Positions 51,636 to 62,485 of a stretch of DNA of 64,000 nt are shown here, in pieces. The stretch comes from Phytophthora colocasiae. Taxonomy: Eukaryota; Oomycota; Peronosporomycetes; Peronosporales; Peronosporaceae. The translations under genes and the position numbers were made by a program. Each line of letters begins with the position of its first letter. The first letter of the stretch is position 1. The notes under the pieces were generated by a model. It saw only the letters and a list, made by a program, of their open reading frames with translations. It did no database searches and was not told where the DNA came from. The stretch is from positions 496,001 through 560,000 of the forward strand of contig JAGKQI010000040.1 in the NCBI GenBank assembly GCA_018806915.1, given 5' to 3'.

Positions 51636-54600
51636 ATGAACGCGAATGCGGCAGAACTGCACCTCAAGATGTGTAAGAAGGTGGCGCAGTTAACCAAGGT
51701 GATTTTCCAGCTTAATACACGTAATGAAGACTATCAGGCTGAAGCGGAGCATTCTCGAATGACTCACGCTGCGGAAGTCGAGAAACTCACGAAAGATGCA
51801 GTGGAGAAGATGAAAGTTCTACAGGGAAAACTCCAGACACAAGCAGCTACTGCAGCGCAACGGGAACGTCAACATGTTGCAGATCGACAGAAGTTAATGA
51901 ATGAAGCGCAACAACAGCAGAGGAGAACGCAGGCGAGTCGAACGGCTGCAGAGGAAGCTTTTCAAGCTAAAGTGACGGAGTTGGAGACTCAAGTGGAGAA
52001 TATCCGACGAGCTTTCGACGATCGGATAGAAGAAGTTCAACAACTTGCAGCACAGAAGGAGAAAGAGCGAGTGTTGAACTCTCAAGAGGAGACGAAGGCT
52101 CTAGAAGTGAGACTGGAAGAGCTGAAGTTGAAACACGCAGATGAAGTGGAGCAGCTCGTGACGACGTCCAACGCCAAGTACAACAAGATGTTAGCTGAAC
52201 AATTACGCGCTCAAGACACGTTGAAGGCAGAGCTTGTTAGTGTGAAGCTCGATTGGGACAAACAGAAGCAGGAGGAAGCAGACGAGTATGAACAGAAGCG
52301 GTTGGCTCAGGAAATGAGTGCAAAAGCGGCTTCTGATGAGATGAAACACGAGTTAGTGACCAAGATCGAGGCGTTGTTGGTCGAGACGGAAGCTCTAAGG
52401 GGTAGCGAGACGAAACTTCGAGAGGAGAAGGAGAATTTGGTCAAGAACCAACAGGAAACAGTAAGAACTATGAAACAACTGGAGCTGCAGCTCTCCAAGG
52501 CCCACAAAGACTCGCAAAGTGTGCGTCGAGATGCTTCTGCTCACTCGGAAGAACTCCAGCGGATGCTGGCTGTCAGTACGGATAAAATCGATGAGTTAGC
52601 ACAGGACCTAGTGACACTGAAGCAGACGCTGCAGACTCGAGATGGAGCATTAGTGCAAGTTCAGAAGGAGCTGGAGACGGCGCAGCTTGAGACTCTGCAG
52701 CAAAATGCCACTGCATCGGAGATTCAAGCGCAATTGAAGCAGCAGATCAACGAACACGAACTCCAGCTTAGCAACGGTAAAGCAGAGGCTCTTGTCGTCT
52801 CGCAAGAGCTACAAACAGCTCAAAAGCAGATCCAAAAGCTGGAACTGGAGCTCCAAACTGCGCAAAAAACCATCGCAGATATGAAGAGTGAAAGTACAAA
52901 TGACGCCTTGACTCGATCGAAGCTCAAAAGCGAGCTGGAACGGGCTGAATCTGATGAAAAACAAGCCAAAGCAGACCACGAACGAGCGATAGAGACGCTG
53001 AAAAAGAAGAACGACAGTGAATTGCAGCAGTTGAAGAGTTCTCATGCTCAGGAGATAACTACACTTCATACAACAGCAGCGACGAAGTTGGAGCAATTGG
53101 AGCTGCATTTGAAGGAGACATCAGCGAAATCTTCCGATGAAAAGCTGATGGAGCTGAAGAAAAACCACGAGCGAGTTGTGGCTGAGCATAAGGAAGCTTC
53201 CGATGCTGCACAGACGAAACTTCGGGATGAGTTAGTGAAGCTTCAAGTGCAAGTCCAAACGCTTCAACAACAATTGGAAACACAGACGCAGCAGTTCACA
53301 ACCTTACAGAACCAGCACACGACATTGAAACAGCAGCTTGAGAGCTCCCAACAGCAATTAACAGCTTTAAAGGCAGCTAAAGATGCGCTTCAGTCATCTT
53401 CTACCAAATCGCAAAAGGAACGAGATGAAGCGCATCAGAAACAGGTGCGAGCACTCGAAGAACAGCAAGAGAAGGCCATTCAAGCTCTATCCGCCGAGAA
53501 GGATCAATTGGAACAACAGCACACTCAAATTCTGCTTCAGATAGCACAAGAGCACGCAGCAGCACTCCAAACGAACACGGAACAACTGGAAGCTCTAAGG
53601 TTGAAAGAGCTCTCGAACCAAGATGAAGCCATCCGAGAATTTTACGAACCACAACTAACTACACTTCGAGAGCAGGTTGAACTGCTACAACGAACTCTTG
53701 AAGCTTCAACAGATGAAGCAAAGGAGACTCGACGGTCTCTGGAGGAAACTTCTCTTTTCGAGCAAGAACAGCTTCGCAGTGTTCTGGTAGCGTTTGCAGA
53801 GCGGATGACAGCAGAGCTCACTGGGGTTGAATTAGCTTCTCGTCAAGAACTAGAGACACTTCAACACCGTCATTTGCAGTACGAGAAGGAGATAGAGAGA
53901 CGTTTTTTTAACGAATCTCAATCCAAAGTTGCGGACCTCAAGGCGAAAGCTGACTCGGATTTCGCACGCTTAGCTGAAGATCACCGGCAAGAGCTTGAAA
54001 CGATCGCACATCAACATGCAGAGGTCTTAGAGAAGCTTAAAACCACTTTGGGAATGACACAAGAGCGATCAATTCTGGCTGAAAGAGATGAAGCTTCCCG
54101 ACAACTTGCAGCTTTAACATCCAAGAAAGACCAAGAACGATCCGAAGCGCTTCTGGAAGCTCAAAAGACCCACGATGAACATTACACAGAACTGCGTACT
54201 CAACTGGAATCCACCCAAGAAGCATTAACGAAGAAGACACTCGACTGGGCCAGTGCAATGCGTGAAGGACAGCAATTGAGTGCTACTTTGGCTGCTAAAA
54301 CGGAGGAAATGGCTTTGAAAGTAGCACAATTGGAGAAAACCTCACGGGAGCAAGTGGAAACTCTGAAACTAGCAGCAAAACGTGAAATGGACAAGTTGTT
54401 GGAGGAAAACCTAGCAGAAACCAAGCAGTTGAGTGATCAATTCAAGGAAACTCGACGTCTTATGGCTGATAAAGTAACGTACCTCAAGACGGCGATCACC
54501 GAGTGGCAGGACAAATACGCACGACGCGAGAGTCGTCCAGAAGATGTAGCTCGGATCGTCGAGTTGGAGCGATTGGTGATGGAGAAGGACGCGTTGACTC

Positions 54601-54908
54601 GACGGACACTAGACGAAATGGCTTACTTCAAGCGGGAACTACTGAATCGAGAGGAAATGTACAACAAAACGTTCGCTAGGACACCAAACGTTGGGATGTT
54701 ACAAGTGCTCAAGCCCCACGTTCAAATGCAACAGCAAATGCCGATTCAAGCGACACCCCCACCCAGATCTCGAGGAAAAGCGAAAACTTTTGAGCAACCG
54801 ACTGAATTGCAACGTAGAAGAAGTGAACGGAGTGGACTCAACGCGTCACCTCCTACTAGTGCGAGTCAGAAGGCTTTACCACCACTACATAACAACCAGA
54901 GTAGTTAA
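51636..54908 (+). CDS. FAM184-like coiled-coil protein
   Basis: 1090 residues, almost entirely coiled coil. The N-terminus LHLKMCKKVAQLTKVIFQLN matches the conserved start of FAM184A/B. The C-terminal region SRPEDVARIVELERLVMEKD followed by KRELLNREEMYNKTF matches that family's conserved end. Both conserved ends and the length, similar to animal members, support a full gene. Animal FAM184 is little studied and its presence in ciliated lineages fits organisms with flagellated zoospores, but a flagellar role is inference. There is no intron. A scrambled partial copy lies 10 kb upstream at 41424-42320. Confidence 0.85.
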   Translation: MNANAAELHLKMCKKVAQLTKVIFQLNTRNEDYQAEAEHSRMTHAAEVEKLTKDAVEKMKVLQGKLQTQAATAAQRERQHVADRQKLMNEAQQQQRRTQASRTAAEEAFQAKVTELETQVENIRRAFDDRIEEVQQLAAQKEKERVLNSQEETKALEVRLEELKLKHADEVEQLVTTSNAKYNKMLAEQLRAQDTLKAELVSVKLDWDKQKQEEADEYEQKRLAQEMSAKAASDEMKHELVTKIEALLVETEALRGSETKLREEKENLVKNQQETVRTMKQLELQLSKAHKDSQSVRRDASAHSEELQRMLAVSTDKIDELAQDLVTLKQTLQTRDGALVQVQKELETAQLETLQQNATASEIQAQLKQQINEHELQLSNGKAEALVVSQELQTAQKQIQKLELELQTAQKTIADMKSESTNDALTRSKLKSELERAESDEKQAKADHERAIETLKKKNDSELQQLKSSHAQEITTLHTTAATKLEQLELHLKETSAKSSDEKLMELKKNHERVVAEHKEASDAAQTKLRDELVKLQVQVQTLQQQLETQTQQFTTLQNQHTTLKQQLESSQQQLTALKAAKDALQSSSTKSQKERDEAHQKQVRALEEQQEKAIQALSAEKDQLEQQHTQILLQIAQEHAAALQTNTEQLEALRLKELSNQDEAIREFYEPQLTTLREQVELLQRTLEASTDEAKETRRSLEETSLFEQEQLRSVLVAFAERMTAELTGVELASRQELETLQHRHLQYEKEIERRFFNESQSKVADLKAKADSDFARLAEDHRQELETIAHQHAEVLEKLKTTLGMTQERSILAERDEASRQLAALTSKKDQERSEALLEAQKTHDEHYTELRTQLESTQEALTKKTLDWASAMREGQQLSATLAAKTEEMALKVAQLEKTSREQVETLKLAAKREMDKLLEENLAETKQLSDQFKETRRLMADKVTYLKTAITEWQDKYARRESRPEDVARIVELERLVMEKDALTRRTLDEMAYFKRELLNREEMYNKTFARTPNVGMLQVLKPHVQMQQQMPIQATPPPRSRGKAKTFEQPTELQRRRSERSGLNASPPTSASQKALPPLHNNQSS

Positions 54909-55148
54909 CTTGAAGTTGATGTAGCCATCTTGAGGAAACCCTAATTATTGTGTATGATTTGTGTACACTGTGTTCTGATTGGATATTTATCATTTTTGAT
55001 AAAAGATCAAAGAACGATAATGACCAGCGTTGACGCCGAGCTTCAGCGCGTACGTGTGTGTCTCTCAAGGCGCTTTATCTTCGTCTAGAGCGTTAAACAT
55101 ATAGCTGATGTCTTCCTCTATCTGACTATACCATTTTTATCTTCTAAT

Positions 55149-56511
55149 ATGCCGCAGATCGCGCATATTCCCGATCAAAAGGAAAAGACCGTGGCTTATA
55201 AAACTTTATTGGAAGAAAAACTGCAGGATCTAGCCAGCCTCAAGACTATCGTGACGCATTGTACGCAACTTTACCCTTAAAAAGTACTTTATTTTTCACT
55301 TTGAAGCGCTAACATTTAATCTTTCCCCCTCTATTACCAGTACTAGGAGAAGATGTTCTTCTTGTGATCTCCCGAGCCGTAAATATCCTAATATTGACCC
55401 CTCCATATCTATTAGAATAGTATTAATATTTATTTCACTGTTGTTATTACTGTAGGCAATCACACACTTGGCTTCAGTGGTTGCGGGTATTGATGTTGAT
55501 GCCCACCCTTGGAAACTCGAGTTCATCTGCTTCTGTTTGGCTAAAATCAAGCCCCGCATTCTGTCATTCGAAGAACCCGATGTCATGTTCCGTGAGTCTC
55601 TAGCGGCCATGTATATGGACGAGGAGGAGTATATTGAAGCAGCCAAAGCTCTGGCTGCGATCAACCTTGAGAGTTCCACCCGTCAGTACACGGACGTCGA
55701 GAAGGCGGAGAAGTACGTCAAGATTGCAGAACTTTATCTGCAGGAGGACGAGACGGTGGACGCAGAGAACTTCATCAATCGAGCCTCCCGTTTTATCCAC
55801 AACGTGGAGGATTGGGCACTTAAACTACGTTTTCAAGTGTCATACGCACGTATTTTGGACTCGAAACGGAAGTTCCTGGACGCTGCGCTGCGGTACTACG
55901 AGTTCTCTCAGTCAAAGCCAGATGAGGTGGACCCAGATGACCTGCTGGAGCTACTTAGTAAGGCTGTTACGTGTGCCATTCTGGCATCGGCTGGTCCGCA
56001 GCGCTCTCGTCTTCTTGGTACACTGTACAAGGACGAACGCGTGAAGAACAGTGAGCACGTGGCAATTCTCGAGAAAATGTACATGGAGCAGCTGATTCGT
56101 CGCCCGGAGCTCATACAGTTTGAGAAGAGTCTACTGCCGCACCAGAAAGCGGTACTGTCGAACGGTTTCACGGTGCTGGAGAATGCGTTCCTGGAGCACA
56201 ATCTGTTGGCCGCTAGCCGCGTGTACAGCAGTATCTCCCTTGAGGAGTTAGGCAAGCTTCTGGAGGTCGAGCCTACTAATGCTGAGCGTGTTGCAGCTAC
56301 GATGATCGGAGAAGATCGCATGAAGGGAAGTATCGACCAACACCTGGGCTTTCTCGAGTTCGAGAACACGGAGGACGAGGTTCTGGCTGCTTTCGACACC
56401 CGGATCAGCTCCGTGTGCTTCAACGTCAATCAATGCGCCGAGCAGATCGAGCAGCAGTATCCTGATATCGTACGCTCGCTTACCGCCACTGCGACCGCTA
56501 CAGCTCCGTAA
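55149..56511 (+). CDS. CSN4: COP9 signalosome subunit 4
   Basis: Proposed exon 1 is 55149-55260 (MPQIAHIPDQKEK...KTIVTH), the intron 55261-55477 (GTACGC...CTTCAG), and exon 2 55478-56511, which keeps frame and gives 381 residues against about 400 in other eukaryotes. Diagnostic blocks are KIKPRILSFEEPD, FINRASRFI, FQVSYARILDSKRKFLDAAL, CAILASAGPQRSRLL, LYKDERVKN, LLPHQKAV and EHNLLAASRVYSSISLEELG (the PCI winged-helix), with RMKGSIDQ after it. The COP9 signalosome removes Nedd8 from cullins in the nucleus. The gene identity is certain. The splice choice is inferred; an alternative donor at 55251 with the acceptor at 55455 also keeps frame. Confidence 0.9.
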
Positions 56512-57401
56512 ACTTACAAGGTTTGTTGCGTGAAAGTTGAACAAGGCTAATTTGTTTCTCTTTCTCATGAAAAGAGAATATGGTTTGTTCTATTGAGTGC
56601 CTTAACCTTCTACTGTAGTCGATCGACCAATGCATCTACTAACGAATTAGTCGTCGATAAAATTTGCTGTAGCTCGGGTCCCAATGCCGACTTTGTTACA
56701 TGCAATTGACAGGGCTGACGTGATCCCTTCAGCTAATCAAATGGTTTACGTCGGTACCCGGCTCAAAGTGGAATGATATATCGTACAATGGACGAACAAT
56801 TCTGCTGTGCTCCGCTAAGCTTGCAAACAGGTTATTCAAGAGAGTCGCTCCCCTCACCAGTAGTCGTGGTAACCTCGAAATGCCAGACCCCACAACCGTT
56901 TTGTTTGAGAATTCGAGCATCATTTCTTTCCCTAGAGGTCCAACATTCAGCTTCAACTGCCGAAGACCAATCGACGTGATGTCTACGATTGAGATGGTCC
57001 ACATCAAGGCATCGCAGATACACGACCAGTTTTTGACGAGCGAATAGAGACATCTCGATCTTGGAGACCCCGTTGGGCGGTGGCACACGAAACTGCACGA
57101 GCAGTTTTCGTTTATCAATTGGCACGTTGTTCACTATACTGGCAGAGTTCGGGCGATTGGACTAGCGTGACCGATGCTTCTGTCTTTACACTTTCCTGTG
57201 GTGCGTGAATGCGTTCGTGGAGCAAGGGACGTCAATTTGATAACCCGTTGGTCCGAGCCACGTGCCGTTAGCGTAGTACCTGCAAGGTGATCAATCATAA
57301 TGAACTGAGCCCACCCCCGCTCGAGTAGTTACTGCATCCGCAAGCTAGACCAGCATCGTTCCATCTTAGTCGACACAAGAACTCTCATTCTCACTTTCAC
57401 C
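56512..57401. other. Intergenic with a possible gene relic on the minus strand
   Basis: On the minus strand, 57134-56729 shows coding-like sequence in two overlapping frames (FRVPPPNGVSKIEMSLFARQ, then IVDITSIGLRQLKLNVGPLG) that would need a frameshift to join. I do not recognise it. The right end is the promoter of the transporter, with TCATTCTCACTTTCACC at 57386-57402 next to the ATG. Confidence 0.35.
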
Positions 57402-59093
57402 ATGGGCCCCCCAAACTCCATCGATCGATCCTCACTCTCTTTCACCCCGAATACCAGTCAACCCCAGAAGATGGCGTCTCCTGCACCTGCATACTACGAT
57501 GGCGTCAAATCTCCCGCTGAACTCGAAGGTGGTGCACTTCGACTGGGTGGTCCCCCGTCGTCACTGTATTCACGTCAAAACTTGGGACTTGCGGCTCACC
57601 AGATCTCAATCGCTATCGTCTACGGCTCCATTTCCGGTGTCATTTACTCGGTGCTCAACAACTACCTCAACATGAGTGCAGTGCTCGTAGCGACAGCTAC
57701 AGCTTTGGTCAAGGTTCCACATGCTCTTCGAGTTTTCACTGGTCTCATCTCGGACTGCTACCCCATCTGCGGCTATCGTCGTCGCCCGTACATGGTCATT
57801 GGTTGGGCGATCTCGTTCGTTTGCTGTCTCATCATGACGATAGTTCCGTTGGGAGATCCGTACTACGGAGATGCTTCTCTTGAGGACATCCCTGAGAGTG
57901 AGTGGACAGCGGAGCAGCAAGCGATGATCAACTATGACGCACCTAACAAGGGCATCAAGTTGATCATTCTCTTCATGTTGGCTCACTTGGGTACTATCGT
58001 CGCGTACGGTGCAGCTGATGGTTACTTGGTAGAATTGGCTCAACGTGAACCGGAAGCTATCCGTGGCTCGATCCAGACGGATATCGCAATCGTCACCGCA
58101 GTGGCCGGTATCATCACGTCGTTTATGACTGGCATTGGTCTTAACAGCGAGGCATATGGAGGCACTTTCTCCTGGGACATGGGCTTTGGCGGTGTCATGG
58201 GCGTCTGTGCCGCATTCTCGCTCGTCACTATCCCGTTATGCTGGTTCTGCGTGACAGAGGAAAAGGCCCCCGCTCAACCCACAGGTCCATTCTTCGCATA
58301 CCTGTACGACTTCATGCAGTACCGTGTCATCTACCAAGTACTGGCGTTCCGGTTCTTCAACCATATCTTTTCCAATTTCTCCGTCACTGCCGCCAGTAAG
58401 ATCAAGAGTATCTGGTCCAACGTGGAGCCATTGAACGACGGTATTGCGAGTATGATTTCGTCCATGGTCAGCTTCATTGCGTTGTACGCTGTTCGTAAGT
58501 GGGGGTTGCACTGGAGTTGGCGTTGGGTTGTTGTTATCTGCCAGATCTCGGTCGTTGGGATTGACTGTTTCCCAACGTTCTTTACCATCTGGAACGTATA
58601 CCGGAGTCAGTGTTTCTGGCTTGGTGTACCCTTACTGGCTGAGGTTCCCAGTGCCATCGGTGAACTGATCGCCAAGTTCTTTGTGATTGAGATTGCCGAT
58701 CCAGGAAGTGAGGCGACAATTATGGGCTTGATCATTACTATCAACAACATCGGTACTCCCTTCTCCACTGTCATGTACAAGTCCATCGACTCGCACTTCA
58801 ATATCACTGCTAAAGATCTCAAGAAGGACACTCATGAGGTCCGGATGGACGTGACGTACGCCTACCTTATCGCATACGCCTTCAACCTGGCATCCATCGT
58901 CTTCGTGTACTGGTTGCCTCGCCAGAAGGAGCATGTGCACGAGTTGAAGCGCACGGGTGGCAAGAGCAAACTCATGGGTACCCTGACGATCTGCTACATT
59001 TTGTTCGGCTTCATCTGGGTGGTTTTGACGAACGCGTTAACGTTGTCTACCTCCACGAGCTGCCTGCGTATTGCCGGCGGAACTGGTTGTTAG
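57402..59093 (+). CDS. Folate-biopterin transporter (FBT/BT1 family), copy 1
   Basis: 563 residues with a soluble N-terminal part of about 70 residues and about 12 predicted membrane helices. Family features include the first-helix region around YSVLNNYLNMSAVLVATATA, LRVFTGLISDCYPICGYRRR with its basic loop, and a long central loop (about 155-190). It is a plasma-membrane or organellar secondary transporter of the major facilitator superfamily for folates, pterins or related compounds; the substrate here is not determined. There is no intron. It is the first of three tandem, same-strand copies. The start ATG lies directly after an Inr-like TCATTCTCACTTTCACC. Confidence 0.92.
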   Translation: MGPPNSIDRSSLSFTPNTSQPQKMASPAPAYYDGVKSPAELEGGALRLGGPPSSLYSRQNLGLAAHQISIAIVYGSISGVIYSVLNNYLNMSAVLVATATALVKVPHALRVFTGLISDCYPICGYRRRPYMVIGWAISFVCCLIMTIVPLGDPYYGDASLEDIPESEWTAEQQAMINYDAPNKGIKLIILFMLAHLGTIVAYGAADGYLVELAQREPEAIRGSIQTDIAIVTAVAGIITSFMTGIGLNSEAYGGTFSWDMGFGGVMGVCAAFSLVTIPLCWFCVTEEKAPAQPTGPFFAYLYDFMQYRVIYQVLAFRFFNHIFSNFSVTAASKIKSIWSNVEPLNDGIASMISSMVSFIALYAVRKWGLHWSWRWVVVICQISVVGIDCFPTFFTIWNVYRSQCFWLGVPLLAEVPSAIGELIAKFFVIEIADPGSEATIMGLIITINNIGTPFSTVMYKSIDSHFNITAKDLKKDTHEVRMDVTYAYLIAYAFNLASIVFVYWLPRQKEHVHELKRTGGKSKLMGTLTICYILFGFIWVVLTNALTLSTSTSCLRIAGGTGC

Positions 59094-60105
59094 CTTTCCA
59101 GTTCGAGAAGTGAGTAGAAAGACTGGTCGTTCCTAAACAACGCGATAATGCACTCCTTTCCGTATCCATACCACTGCGTGAATCCCTGACCTATAACCAG
59201 AGACTCATGTTTGAGCCGGGGGCAGAAACTTTACCTACGATGGACGCTTTATATTCCAGTGACATATCATGTACTGGATACTGCACCGCTTGTGCTGACG
59301 TTGCGCGTATCGCGCTCCAGCTTGACAACTTTTTGGTGTCCAATTTCAAGCACTATGCAGCGAAGTTTTGAGTCTTGAAAACGCTTTGTGCTGCAAGGCA
59401 TCGATCAATGCAGCGTTCTATTGCTGGGTACTGAAGAAACCCTGAGATCCCGGTGGTGCATGCCACCAACACAACCGACAATGATCTGTTGCTTGGTCCG
59501 CATCATTCGGTTGGCTCGAGCCACGCGCCACCGTATCGCTGTGACTCGCACTGTACTGTATGGACATGATATGTCATTGCTATCAGGTTATCTAGCACTC
59601 GGAGTCCGCTTTCAGTGATGCAATTCGTCAAGTTGGTTGTCGCCCCCGAAAAGCTTCGTGATTAACCAATTTCTCGTGTGTTGTCGATCAATTTTACCAC
59701 ACTAGAAACAACTTCAATTCGTTTCCGTGAGGATCGACTCCAAACTGTACAGCATTGATCCAACCACGACTAGTAAACTGAGATAGGCTCCCCGCTTCTC
59801 AGACGAATGTGGCCTGACTTTAACTGCTCTACAGGTCCGGTTGGAGACGAGCTTCAACACTTGCGTCAACCAGTCAATTAATTTACGTGAAATGTTGTAG
59901 ATTGGCTCCTGCTCAATCACGCTGAACTTCATCCTGTTGGTCGGGGCCACGCGCCCAAGGTAACCAACTCTCTGGGTCATTCACCATGACCTGAGCTTTG
60001 GGGGCTCACCACAACAGCCCTTGACGTCCACTAGTTGCTGCATTTTTCTTCGCTTAACGCCATTCCAAAGCAAGAGTGCTCATTTCCAGTTTTGCCTCGT
60101 GCACC
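59094..60105. other. Spacer between transporter copies 1 and 2
   Basis: No gene. It contains two copies of the GGTTGGTC-like / GCCACG(T/C)G element also found upstream of copies 1 and 3 (about 59508-59530 and 59936-59955). GCTCATTTCCAGTTTT at 60078-60093 matches the oomycete core promoter 16-mer almost fully. Confidence 0.55.
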
Positions 60106-61785
60106 ATGAGTTCCCCTACTTCCGCCGCGAGTTCTTCGCTCCCCATCGTCGCACAGAAAATGCCATCTCCTGCTCCTGCTGCTTACTACGACGGTCTCAA
60201 GTCTCCTGCGGAGCTGGAAGGAGGAGCTCTTCGACCTGGCGGCGCTCCCTCCTCGCTCTACTCTTGGCAGAACATCGGTCTTGCGGCGCATCAAATCTCC
60301 GTGGCCGTCGTGTACGGGTCCATCGCTGGCGTTATTTACTCGGTGCTCAACAACTACCTCAACATGAGTGCAGTGCTCGTAGCGACAGCTACAGCTCTGG
60401 TCAAGGTTCCACATGCCCTTCGAGTCTTCACTGGTCTCATCTCGGACTGCTACCCCATCTGCGGCTATCGTCGTCGCCCGTACATGGTCATTGGTTGGGC
60501 GATCTCGTTCGTTTGCTGTCTCATCATGACGGTAGTTCCGTTGGGAGATCCGTACTACGGAGATGCTTCTCTTGAGGACATCCCCGAAAGTGAGTGGACA
60601 GCGGAGCAACAAGCGATGATCAACTATGACGCACCTAACAAGGGCATCAAGTTGATCATTCTCTTCATGTTGGCTCACTTGGGTACTATCGTCGCGTACG
60701 GTGCAGCTGATGGTTACTTAGTAGAATTGGCTCAACGTGAACCGGAAGCTATCCGTGGCTCGATCCAGACGGATATCGCAATCGTCACCGCAGTGGCCGG
60801 TATCATCACGTCGTTTATGACTGGCATCGGTCTTAACAGTGAACCTTACGGCGGAACCTTTTCGTGGGATATGAGCTTTGGCGGTGTCATGGGCGTCTGT
60901 GCCGCATTCTCGCTCGTCACTATCCCGCTATGCTGGTTCTGCGTGACAGAGGAAAAGGCCCCCGCTCAGCCCACAGGTCCATTCTTCGCATACCTGTACG
61001 ACTTCATGCAGTATCGTGTCATCTACCAAGTATTGGCATTCCGGTTCTTCAATCACATCTTTTCCAATTTCTCCGTCACTGCCGCCAGTAAGATCAAGAG
61101 TATCTGGTCCAACGTGGAGCCATTGAACGACGGTATTGCGAGTATGATTTCGTCCATGGTCAGCTTCATTGCGTTGTACGCTGTTCGTAAGTGGGGGTTG
61201 CACTGGAGTTGGCGTTGGGTCGTTGTTATCTGCCAGATCTCGGTCGTTGGTATTGACTGTTTCCCAACGTTCTTCACCATCTGGAACGTATACCGGAGTC
61301 AGTGGTTCTGGCTTGGTGTACCCTTACTGGCTGAGGTTCCCAGTGCCATCGGTGAACTGATCGCCAAATTCTTTGTGATTGAAATCGCTGAACTGGGGAG
61401 TGAGGCGACGATCATGGGTCTTATCATCAGCATCAACAATATCGGTACTCCCTTCTCCACTGTCATGTACAAGTCTATCGACTCGCACTTCAACATCACT
61501 GCTAAAGACCTCAAGAAGGACACTCATGAGGTCCGGATGGACGTGACGTACGCCTACCTTATCGCCTATGCATTCAACCTGGCATCCATCGTCTTCGTGT
61601 ACTGGTTGCCTCGCCAGAAGGAGCATGTGCACGAGTTGAAGCGCACGGGTGGCAAGAGCAAACTCATGGGTACCCTGACGATCTGCTACATTTTGTTTGG
61701 CTTCGTCTGGGTGGTTTTGACGAACGCGTTGACGTTGTCTACCTCCACGAGCTGCCTGCGTATTGCCGGCGGATCTGGTTGCTAA
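60106..61785 (+). CDS. Folate-biopterin transporter, copy 2
   Basis: 559 residues from the ATG at 60106 (MSSPTSAASSS), preferred over the upstream non-ATG extension because the Inr at 60078 places transcription start after it. From about residue 85 onward it is nearly identical to copy 1. The first 80 residues and several short internal patches differ, some of them matching copy 3 better. All family features and about 12 helices are retained. It probably has the same transport function as copy 1 with possible differences in expression. Confidence 0.92.
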   Translation: MSSPTSAASSSLPIVAQKMPSPAPAAYYDGLKSPAELEGGALRPGGAPSSLYSWQNIGLAAHQISVAVVYGSIAGVIYSVLNNYLNMSAVLVATATALVKVPHALRVFTGLISDCYPICGYRRRPYMVIGWAISFVCCLIMTVVPLGDPYYGDASLEDIPESEWTAEQQAMINYDAPNKGIKLIILFMLAHLGTIVAYGAADGYLVELAQREPEAIRGSIQTDIAIVTAVAGIITSFMTGIGLNSEPYGGTFSWDMSFGGVMGVCAAFSLVTIPLCWFCVTEEKAPAQPTGPFFAYLYDFMQYRVIYQVLAFRFFNHIFSNFSVTAASKIKSIWSNVEPLNDGIASMISSMVSFIALYAVRKWGLHWSWRWVVVICQISVVGIDCFPTFFTIWNVYRSQWFWLGVPLLAEVPSAIGELIAKFFVIEIAELGSEATIMGLIISINNIGTPFSTVMYKSIDSHFNITAKDLKKDTHEVRMDVTYAYLIAYAFNLASIVFVYWLPRQKEHVHELKRTGGKSKLMGTLTICYILFGFVWVVLTNALTLSTSTSCLRIAGGSGC

Positions 61786-62485
61786 GAGATTGATCGCTTT
61801 GCTTTGTGAGAGTTGAAGTGTTGAGAGCAACCACTATAAAAAGCAATACAAATTTACAGCTTCCTTCGTTTGCCATACTCAAGTCACTACGCATAGAGAT
61901 CAAATGGAGTGACAAGGAAAGATTGACGACCAGTGTCGCGGGGGATCAGTAAGACGAGACCACAAGGTTAACCTACGATACGGACGATCTATGATCATCT
62001 ATGAGTAGAGTGCTGTGCAGCGTGCACCGTGCAGTGACACTGTGGAGATCAGACTGGGTGTTGGTGAGTGAAGGTTAATGCCAACAGCTCTAAGAGCTCG
62101 AAGGACTTATCATTTTCTAAATGGCTATGACGTGGTAAATCGTTCTTCGGAAGAACTTTTTTCCTGGTGGCGCAGTGTAAATGTGATGACTCATCGCTAC
62201 TGTTGAGACTGCTGTACTCCATCCTGCCGTAGAAACTGATCTGTCGCTGATCTGCAGCTCGTCATTCGGTTGGTCCAAGGCACGTGACGATCGTGTTCGT
62301 AGTCCGTTGTAGTTTACTTCGTGCAGTCAGAGTGTTATATCTATGATATATCGGGTCCACAGGAGTCGTATCCTGAGCAAGGCGCACCATTCGTCCACCA
62401 AAGCCTTCAACAGTGCACAAACATCAGTCAGCATTGTTCATTTCCACATCCGCCTCATCCGTTCAACGTGAGCTCTCCAACACCC
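61786..62485. other. Spacer between transporter copies 2 and 3
   Basis: No gene. ATTCGGTTGGTCCAAGGCAC (from about 62263) is the shared upstream element, and TGTTCATTTCCACATCC (about 62436-62452) is an Inr candidate. Confidence 0.5.

Noticed and set aside
54037..54424. Minus-strand frames opposite the FAM184-like gene
   Set aside because: Short antisense shadows of a strongly supported coiled-coil gene.
59714..59980. An 88-residue minus-strand frame between transporter copies
   Set aside because: It covers the shared promoter element and has no similarity I can recognise; likely chance.
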